A DNA stretch of 64,000 bases from Diogma glabrata. Its lineage: Eukaryota; Arthropoda; Insecta; Diptera; Cylindrotomidae. How positions within the stretch are numbered: the first letter of the stretch is position 1; every line of letters begins with the position of its first letter. Below are positions 63,624 to 64,000 of the stretch, in pieces. The notes beneath the pieces were generated by a model. It searched no databases and was not told the DNA's origin. It saw nothing but the letters and a program-made list of their open reading frames with translations. The stretch is from contig OY856187.1 of assembly GCA_963693315.1 (NCBI GenBank), positions 424,134,429-424,198,428 of the forward strand, written 5' to 3'. Position numbers and translations under genes: made by a program.

Positions 63624-64000
63624 TAGCAATGAGCCAGTGTGACTATTATATGCATGATGGTTCCGGGGTAAATCATTGGCAATTGTGACGTTCAGTAAAC
63701 GAATGTTTTTACGTTCTCCAAATTGTTCGCGAATGATATTAATTGAAATAAATATCTTGAAACATAACATTATTTGAATTGTGTTAAATTTTTTAAATAA
63801 AATTTTAATCTTTTTCAAACCGTCCTCTTTTGTCATCCATTTATAAAAGTTTTTGTTTGTTTTTAAATGATTTAAAACAAATAAAGTATTTGTTTGGTTG
63901 GAACACGAGGCTCATATCACCAATAATTTCAATATATTACAATTTTTTATCTTTCGAGACCTCTGCATTACTAAAATCAAGTAAAAGACATGTTTCTTTA
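63624..64000. other. Non-coding window end
   Basis: Nothing recognised. Confidence 0.5.

Overview
The window looks like repeat-rich, strongly A/T-biased insect genomic DNA, most likely from a fly (Diptera). The evidence for an insect is the gene content. There are three secreted lipase genes of the insect phospholipase A1/yolk-protein-like branch of the pancreatic lipase family, each with one tiny GT-AG intron. Around them lie typical arthropod transposable elements: Ty3/gypsy, errantivirus-like and BEL/Pao LTR elements, Jockey/CR1-type LINEs, an ITm (mariner/Tc1) transposon and a hAT/ZMYM1-like fragment. Species cannot be named from the sequence alone.

Host genes. The only confident genes are the three lipase copies, all on the minus strand: 1-1065 (its end lies outside the window), 20669-21897 and 35678-36902. 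They share gene structure, a Ser-Asp-His triad and near-identical sequence around it, so they form a tandem family. About 20 kb and 14 kb of inserted repeats now separate the copies. Two or three short stretches (17752-17875, 37813-38014, 39603-39719) have the look of isolated exons but are not recognised.

Repeat landscape. 2.3-6 kb and 12.8-15.8 kb are two copies of one ~1.05-kb repeat (R). The first copy is split by a 2.6-kb insertion carrying a dead gypsy reverse transcriptase. The second is split by element A and then element B. 8.1-11.6 kb holds a dead ITm transposon, two (TA)n tracts and a gypsy gag-protease remnant with a SAP domain. 18.0-19.4 kb is a compound foldback element built from CTGATCAGGG-like words. 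22.3 kb has a G-quadruplex-type tract. 29.4-30.9 kb is element C. 31.2-34.7 kb is an errantivirus-like primer-binding site and gag region, interrupted by a full element B. 42.2-45.5 kb holds LINE and BEL/Pao remnants. 47.9-49.6 kb has a hAT-like fragment abutting a LINE 3' end. The rest is non-coding A/T-rich DNA with several MITE-like inverted-repeat elements.

How it fits together. The lipases presumably act as secreted digestive or lipid-handling esterases. All other recognisable coding sequence is broken transposon sequence. The most informative structure is element B. It occurs four times, carries two internal minisatellites of varying copy number, and appears to insert without target-site duplication: one insertion can be checked against an empty homologous site, and another interrupts a gag frame whose two flanks stay in phase.
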